Assembly (NCBI GenBank): GCA_913030825.1
Contig: CAJWCU010000002.1
Location: 186,001-250,000, forward strand
From: an uncultured Rhodospirillaceae bacterium
Lineage (GTDB): Bacteria > Pseudomonadota > Alphaproteobacteria > Rhodospirillales > Casp-alpha2
DNA: 64,000 nucleotides
Direction: 5' to 3'
Position 1 is the stretch's first letter. Each line of letters starts with the position of its first letter. The notes under the pieces are model-generated. The model ran no database searches and was not told where the DNA came from. It worked only from the letters and a program-made list of their open reading frames with translations. This document shows, piece by piece, positions 59,620 through 64,000 of this stretch. The position numbers and the translations under genes were made by a program.

Positions 59620-59907
59620 ATGAAGAATGGACAACAAGCAGTACCCGCGGTTTCAACCGCCCAACGCGCCGTCAACAAGCTCTGGCCCTATGTCACCGGG
59701 CGCCGTGGTTGGATTCTGTTCGGGCTCGCCGCCATCGGTGGCGGCCTGGCGATGAACTGGGGCACGGTGGTCGCCCTGGGCCTGGCGCCGCTTCTTCTTG
59801 GTGTGCTGCCCTGTGTCGCCATGTGTGCGCTGGGCATGTGCATGAGCGGGGGGAGCGGAAAATGTTCGTCCAAGCCAGGGGAGAAGGAAAAGCCAGACGA
59901 TGTCTGA
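59620..59907 (+). CDS. Small membrane protein of the copper operon
   Basis: A 95-residue protein with two hydrophobic helices (RRGWILFGLAAIGGGLAM; VVALGLAPLLLGVLPCVAMC) and a Cys/Met patch in the second helix and after it (PCVAMCALGMCMSGGSGKC). A strong AAAGGAGA precedes the ATG. It overlaps the SCO gene by 8 nt. The arrangement of Cys/Met in a membrane helix suggests Cu(I) binding; the family is unknown. Confidence 0.7.
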   Translation: MKNGQQAVPAVSTAQRAVNKLWPYVTGRRGWILFGLAAIGGGLAMNWGTVVALGLAPLLLGVLPCVAMCALGMCMSGGSGKCSSKPGEKEKPDDV

Positions 59908-60574
59908 CAGCACTTCCAGCGCGCCGAAGGATAGCCCCCGTCTCCGGGGTGTGCGATGGGCCGCTTGGGGACTTGTCCTGATCACGGCCATGGCTGTGGC
60001 CGGTATCGCCGGCTGGCGCACCTTTAAGCCGGAACCGCCGTTGCCCACGGCACGACAACTTGGCCAAGCCATGATCAAAAGCCAATTCACACTGACAGAT
60101 CACCACGGTCATACGGTCACAGAGAAGGACTTCCATGGACGATGGCAGCTTGTGTTTTTCGGGTTCACATTCTGTCCCGACGTCTGCCCGACAACGCTCT
60201 CGGTCATGGCCCAGGTTCTGGATATTCTGGGGGAGGACGCGAACAAGGTGGCACCGATGTTCATCACGGTTGATCCGGAGCGCGACACAGCCGAGGTTAT
60301 GGCCGAATATGTCGAGGCCTTCCACCCGGATATCGTCGGCCTTACCGGCACGCCTGAGCAGATCAAACAGGCTGCGAAGTCGTTCCGGGTTTTTTACGGG
60401 AAAACCGAAAAAGCCAACGCGCCGGGCGGCTACGTTATGGGGCATTCGGGATACATGTACCTGATGACGCCGGACGGCTCGTACGACGCGGTGTTCTCGG
60501 AAAACCTTCATCCGCCGGAGAAAATCGCGGCGGAGATCCAACGTCGCCTGAAGAACGAAAGAATTGAAAAATGA
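59900..60574 (+). CDS. SCO1/SenC copper metallochaperone
   Basis: A 224-residue membrane-anchored SCO protein. After the helix (GLVLITAMAVAGIAGW) the thioredoxin fold holds the copper site C92-x3-C96 in FTFCPDVCPTTL and H182 in MGHSGYMYLM. SCO proteins deliver copper to cytochrome oxidase or act as thiol switches. It is coupled to the small membrane protein upstream and to the broken PCuAC gene downstream (4-nt overlap). Confidence 0.93.
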   Translation: MSDSTSSAPKDSPRLRGVRWAAWGLVLITAMAVAGIAGWRTFKPEPPLPTARQLGQAMIKSQFTLTDHHGHTVTEKDFHGRWQLVFFGFTFCPDVCPTTLSVMAQVLDILGEDANKVAPMFITVDPERDTAEVMAEYVEAFHPDIVGLTGTPEQIKQAAKSFRVFYGKTEKANAPGGYVMGHSGYMYLMTPDGSYDAVFSENLHPPEKIAAEIQRRLKNERIEK

Positions 60575-61012
60575 AATCACTGAAATTGAGTCTGTTCGCC
60601 TTCATTGCTGCCTTCACTCTGCTGATACAGGCACGCGGCGCGTCAGCAGGAGACGCTTCAATTGTCATTGAGAAACCTTGGGCGCGTGCGTCTATCCTAC
60701 AATCGCGGCCGGGTGCCGCCTATTTGACGATCCGCAATACCGGCACGAAATCGGATCGACTTCTAAAAGTCACGTCACCAGCTGCGGGCATGGTGATGAT
60801 CCATGAATCCAAAGTCGCAGACGGCGTCGCGTAAATGCAGGACCGCAATGAGGTGACTATCCTACTAGGAGCCGAAGTGGTCTTCCGCCTGGGCGGGCTG
60901 CATCTCATGCTCATAGAATTGCATGAGAAACCACGAAAGGGTGTAAATCTGACTTTGGCTTTGGAGTTCGAGCATGCCGATTCTCGAGCTTGGGGCGACC
61001 AGCCCGGAATAA
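60571..61012 (+). pseudogene. PCuAC copper chaperone, interrupted
   Basis: The first 87 codons encode a signal (LFAFIAAFTLLIQARGASA) and the first half of a PCuAC domain (IEKPWARASILQSRPGAAYL, MVMIHESKVADGVA), then TAA at 60832-60834. The same frame continues with the missing half: MQDRNEVTILLGAEVV and GGLHLMLIELHEKPRKGV. Both halves of the H(M)x10Mx21HxM site are thus present, split by the stop. After LTLALEFEHA the frame drifts from the family. A +1 shift at about 60976 gives PILELGATSPE and a natural-looking stop at 61010-61012. The gene is therefore disrupted twice. The remainder up to 61162 holds nothing recognisable. Confidence 0.72.
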
Positions 61013-61162
61013 CCCGGCCACAAACCGCTTCGTATAGGTCCGTGCGATATAGGTCAATGCGATGGAATTGACTGTCGGGTTTTCTTGCAGAGTGTAAGAC
61101 ACTTGAATATAGAACGGCCAGACTTTGCGGCCAATCTGCCGGGCTGAAGGGAATGATTTGCA

Positions 61163-61792
61163 ATGAATGATCGTCATGAGCATTGGAATGACGTGTATGG
61201 GGCCCGCGAAGAGACTGCGCTAACCTGGTTCGAGGCAATCCCCACCGTATCTCTCGAACTGATCCGTAAGTTCGCCGATGCAAACGACCCTATCCTGGAT
61301 GTCGGCGGTGGCGCTTCCCGGATCGTCGACAGCTTGATTGATCTCGGCTTCAGCCGCATCTCGATCTTGGACCTATCCGAAGCAGGAATGAATGTGTCAC
61401 GCTGCCGACTGGGGTCGCGGGCAGACAAGGTAACGTGGATCACAGAAGACGTAACCAAATGGGTTCCCGATCAGCCCTGCCGGCTCTGGCATGATCGAGC
61501 GGTGTTCCATTTTCTGACATCAAAAGACGACTGCAGGGCCTACGTTTCGAGGATGCTGTCAGCGCTCGAGCCCAGTGGAATTGCGATTATTATGACGTTT
61601 GCAGAGGACGGGCCGGAGATGTGCTCCGGGTTGCCTGTTATGCGTTATTCGCCCGAAGACCTGGTAGCCACCTTGGAAGAAATCGCGCCGGGTGCTTTGA
61701 AAACGGTCGATATGCGGAAGCATGTGCACATGACACCCAAAGGGAACGAGCAGAGGTTTCAGGTTTCTGTCTTACGGAAGGCTGGTCAATAA
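61163..61792 (+). CDS. Class I SAM-dependent methyltransferase
   Basis: A 209-residue Rossmann-fold methyltransferase: ILDVGGGASRIVDSLIDLGF (SAM-binding motif I) near residues 43-62, ISILDLSEAGM (motif II acidic residue), ITEDVTKWVPDQPCRLWHDRAVFHFL (motifs III-IV). The start HEHWNDVYGAREETALTWFE is typical of the trans-aconitate/thiopurine-like methyltransferase group seen near metal-resistance genes. It follows the broken PCuAC gene, with its own start at 61163. The substrate is unknown. Confidence 0.88.
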   Translation: MNDRHEHWNDVYGAREETALTWFEAIPTVSLELIRKFADANDPILDVGGGASRIVDSLIDLGFSRISILDLSEAGMNVSRCRLGSRADKVTWITEDVTKWVPDQPCRLWHDRAVFHFLTSKDDCRAYVSRMLSALEPSGIAIIMTFAEDGPEMCSGLPVMRYSPEDLVATLEEIAPGALKTVDMRKHVHMTPKGNEQRFQVSVLRKAGQ

Positions 61793-62000
61793 GATTTAGT
61801 TTGATCGCAGGCGCTAGGTGAAGAAACCTCCCCACTCAGAACCTGCGATCCTGATTCTCCCCTCGTTTACCTCGAATTTCGCCCTGCCAATTGTGTTGCT
61901 CGCTAACTACCAGCTTGCCGAATAAGAGGCGTAGTTGAATTTGAACATGATCAATCTCAGTTCACCTAGGCAATGGAAAAGGTAAGTTAAATGCCGTCAC

Positions 62001-62534
62001 CTATTGAACGATCTGCATCCAGCCGGTGTGCCGGTCGACCTTGAGCTTCTGGACGACCTTTCCGTCTTTGTCCGTGATTTCGACCTCGATCACATCACCC
62101 TCTTTCTCGCTGACATTGCCAAGTTTGACGTTCTGGTTTCCGCTCCAGGCCAAGCGGTGCTCCATCATATGCTTAACTTCATCGGCCGTCAGGTCGCGGC
62201 GCAGAACCTGCATCCCTCCCCAACCGCCCATCATGGGCATTTGGCTTCCCATCATGCCGGACCCCATCATCGGCATCTGGCCCATCATGCCGTACCCGCC
62301 CATCATGGGCATTTGGCCTCCCATCATGCCGGGCCCCATCATCGGCATTTGGCCCATCATGCCGTACCCGCCCATCATGGGCATTTGGCTTCCCATCATG
62401 CCTTGGCCCATCATCGGCATTTGGCCTTGGCTGGAATTCGAGTTTCCGGAGCCATGGGCGAACGCCGATGTGGTGATCGACATGGCCAAAACACAGGCCA
62501 CGGCCAATCCGGCCAGCTTCGTTTTACGTGTCAT
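62001..62534 (-). CDS. Exported Met-rich repeat protein with PepSY-like C-terminus
   Basis: A 177-residue protein with signal (AGLAVACVLAMSITTSAFAHG), a Met/Gly repeat region (residues 39-108, 29 methionines, 24-residue period with units like MPMMGGYGMMGQMPMMG) and a C-terminal 65-residue domain (LTADEVKHMMEHRLAWSGN; VIEVEITDKDGKVVQKLKVD; HTGWMQIVQ) resembling PepSY. GAGAGGAGA precedes the ATG at 62534. Met-rich tracts of this type bind Cu(I) or Ag(I) in the periplasm, and the gene lies at the right end of the copper island. A copper-sequestering role is likely but unproven. Confidence 0.8.
   Translation of the reverse strand: MTRKTKLAGLAVACVLAMSITTSAFAHGSGNSNSSQGQMPMMGQGMMGSQMPMMGGYGMMGQMPMMGPGMMGGQMPMMGGYGMMGQMPMMGSGMMGSQMPMMGGWGGMQVLRRDLTADEVKHMMEHRLAWSGNQNVKLGNVSEKEGDVIEVEITDKDGKVVQKLKVDRHTGWMQIVQ
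62224..62430. repeat. 72-nt tandem repeat within the Met-rich gene
   Basis: Units start at 62224, 62296 and 62368 (the last is partial), each beginning CCGCCCATCATGGGCATTTG. The period is 72 nt, equal to 24 codons, so copy-number change keeps the frame. Copies differ at only a few positions. Confidence 0.85.
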
Positions 62535-62678
62535 GATCAATCTCCTCTCACACTTTTTCAAAAGACGCGCCGAAATAACGACATCTTGCTTAAGGCTAAA
62601 CTATTCTCGGTGTCGGTACTTTGACCTGCGTCAACTCCAGTATTGTTTGTTCGTTGAGCATCGCACCGTCTGGCCATC

Positions 62679-64000
62679 TCAAAAATTCAAATAGATATCC
62701 CGGGGAGTCGCAACGCAGTTGGAAATTTCGGATGCCACGCGATCTGAAAGCCTCGAACGCCCCCGGATTCCTATGGTTTCCGCGATGGCGGTCTCATAAG
62801 CCATTAGGCTGCCCAAGACTTCTTGCGCTGCGCGGATGCGCCAAATCCGTTCCTTGGCGACAACAGCAAGCGCGCCTTGAACCTTTTCAGCAATCGCGGT
62901 GCGAGCGGTCGGGTTAGCACGCAAAACCCGGCGCGCTTGAGTTAGGGCATTTTCTATTTCCGTGGAATGGCGGACCAGGGCTGCCTGGCCATAGGCTGTT
63001 TTCAACCGATCTATCAGATCGTCCGCAGGCATCACCTCCACATTCGCCTTTAACTCTTGCAAAGCCTTTTGGAGGGAACCCACACGGTCTCCGTCATTGA
63101 TCGCCTGGATCGCTTCGACCACGGGGCCATGAGCCGCATCAACGGTTCGCCGATAACGAATACGTGCGTCATGGTGAGCCTTCAGCTTAGCCGCCATGTC
63201 GGTCCGCACATCCGTCCAGCCTGCCGGAATTTGGGCCGTTAGTTCGGCGCGTTCGTTTGTTAGGGGCTTTATGCGCGCTTCTGCCCGCCGACCTTCCTCG
63301 GACGAGGCCGCCCTACCGGTCCAGGAAATGATAGCCCGGTTTTGCTCGATCTTCTTGTCGATCCGCCGAATATCGCGTTCGATCCGCCGCACCCTGTCGT
63401 GGACCGGCCGGTAGGTCTGCGCCGCCGTGTGTATCGCCGCAGCGGTTTCGGTGATTCGTTCCATCGTCGGAAACGCATTTTCCGCTTTCTCGAAGCTGCG
63501 TATTAGTTCGTTCTGAAGGTATGAAGGAAGTCCCTCCAGATTGATGTTCCGGGCTTTGCCGATGGCTTGCCTTATGGTCGTCCCGTTTATTTGAAACTCG
63601 TCCCTTATAAACTCTTCCATGCAGTACTGAAGCCGAGGATTGGTTGGCGGCGGTGAAGCCTCCGCCCCGAGCGAAACACGGGTCGGAAGATAGGTCACCA
63701 AGGTCGGATAGGCCGCAACCACACCAAGGACCAGCAACTGAATGGCGATGAAAGGCACAACGCCCTTGTAGATGTCGAGCGTACGGACGCCTTTCGGCGC
63801 GACCCCGCGCAAGTAGAAGAGTGCAAAACCGAAGGGCGGCGTTAGAAACGAAGTCTGAATGTTCAGCGCGATCATAACACCGAACCAGACAGCGGCGACG
63901 TTTGCTGCGGGGTCGGTCAGCAGAATCGGCGCGATGATCGGGACAACAACCACGGTGATTTCCAGAAAGTCGAGGAAAAATCCGAGGACGAAAATGATGA
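62679..64000 (-). CDS. TRAP transporter large permease (DctM type) with long C-terminal extension, 5' end outside the window
   Basis: The gene enters from beyond 64000. The visible N-terminal part is the end of a DctM-type permease: IIFVLGFFLDFLEITVVVVP, IIAPILLTDP, FGVMIALNIQTSFLTPPFGFALFYLRGV and a final membrane helix (FIAIQLLVLGVVAAYPTLVTYLPT). Membrane sequence stops near 63670. About 330 further residues are soluble, highly charged and helical, with coiled-coil-like stretches (RVRRIERDIRRIDKKIEQNR; SLQKALQELKANVEV). Ordinary DctM proteins end after the last helix; some large COG4664-type permeases of alphaproteobacteria carry an extension. The substrate is unknown. Confidence 0.85.
   Translation of the reverse strand, partial: IIFVLGFFLDFLEITVVVVPIIAPILLTDPAANVAAVWFGVMIALNIQTSFLTPPFGFALFYLRGVAPKGVRTLDIYKGVVPFIAIQLLVLGVVAAYPTLVTYLPTRVSLGAEASPPPTNPRLQYCMEEFIRDEFQINGTTIRQAIGKARNINLEGLPSYLQNELIRSFEKAENAFPTMERITETAAAIHTAAQTYRPVHDRVRRIERDIRRIDKKIEQNRAIISWTGRAASSEEGRRAEARIKPLTNERAELTAQIPAGWTDVRTDMAAKLKAHHDARIRYRRTVDAAHGPVVEAIQAINDGDRVGSLQKALQELKANVEVMPADDLIDRLKTAYGQAALVRHSTEIENALTQARRVLRANPTARTAIAEKVQGALAVVAKERIWRIRAAQEVLGSLMAYETAIAETIGIRGRSRLSDRVASEISNCVATPRDIYLNF

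Noticed and set aside
62224-62430. Possible CRISPR-like array
   Set aside because: The repeats are contiguous 72-nt units without spacers, lie inside a coding frame and keep the reading frame.

Overview
The window is GC-rich with short intergenic gaps and many stop/start overlaps. Its gene content (HemP/HmuS haem uptake, a Liv-type importer next to a nitrilase, COG4664-like TRAP permease, TonB/ExbBD inside a haem operon) suggests a free-living alphaproteobacterium, probably Rhodospirillales-like. This is inferred from gene content only; no rRNA or tRNA gene is visible.

Region 1 (1-15.8 kb) is a recQ helicase gene followed by an acyl-CoA catabolic cluster. It holds an MmgE/PrpD protein, a single and a fused-double family III CoA-transferase, an OYE-type flavin reductase, two IclR regulators, an enoyl-CoA hydratase-like protein, an acyl-CoA dehydrogenase, a BadI-like ring-cleaving hydrolase, a CitE/HpcH lyase, a LysR regulator and a TauD-type dioxygenase. 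Three promoter regions carry the same palindrome, ATTCC(A/G)TT-N-AAYRGAAT, so much of the cluster looks like one IclR regulon. The BadI-like gene points to opening of an alicyclic beta-ketoacyl-CoA ring.

Region 2 (15.9-27.6 kb) runs leftward from livHMGF through a substrate-binding protein to a nitrilase and a LysR regulator. Upstream lies an isonitrile-hydratase-like DJ-1 protein, divergent from a MocR regulator that is followed by a GST and a dienelactone hydrolase. A 10-mer, TTTGTCCTAT, recurs upstream of the DJ-1 gene, the MocR gene and a YrdC/Sua5-like gene.

Region 3 (27.7-35.9 kb) is a complete haem-iron operon: hemP, TonB-dependent receptor, tonB, hmuS, exbB, exbD, hmuT, hmuU, hmuV. 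It is preceded by a pair of inverted Fur/Irr-like boxes. A possible small RNA with its own intrinsic terminator lies on the opposite strand.

Region 4 (36-45.7 kb) has lower GC, larger gaps and unfamiliar genes, and is bounded by an 83-nt degenerate direct repeat. It contains a putative polymorphic toxin with candidate immunity genes, a PLD-fold plus GIY-YIG nuclease pair, and an HNH gene that looks frameshifted. This is the most likely place for an undescribed conflict or defence system.

Region 5 (45.7-62.6 kb) is a copper (and perhaps mercury) resistance island. Leftward: a MerR regulator with the Hg(II)-type cysteine spacing, a thioredoxin/MerC-like fusion, a small CxxC protein, a Cys-rich exported protein, and cusCBA plus cusF. 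Rightward: a Cys-rich exported protein, a multicopper oxidase, two cytochromes c, a DUF411 protein, CcmG- and TlpA-type thioredoxins, SCO1 and a broken PCuAC gene. A methyltransferase and a Met-rich repeat protein follow. The window ends inside a TRAP large permease gene with a long helical C-terminal extension.
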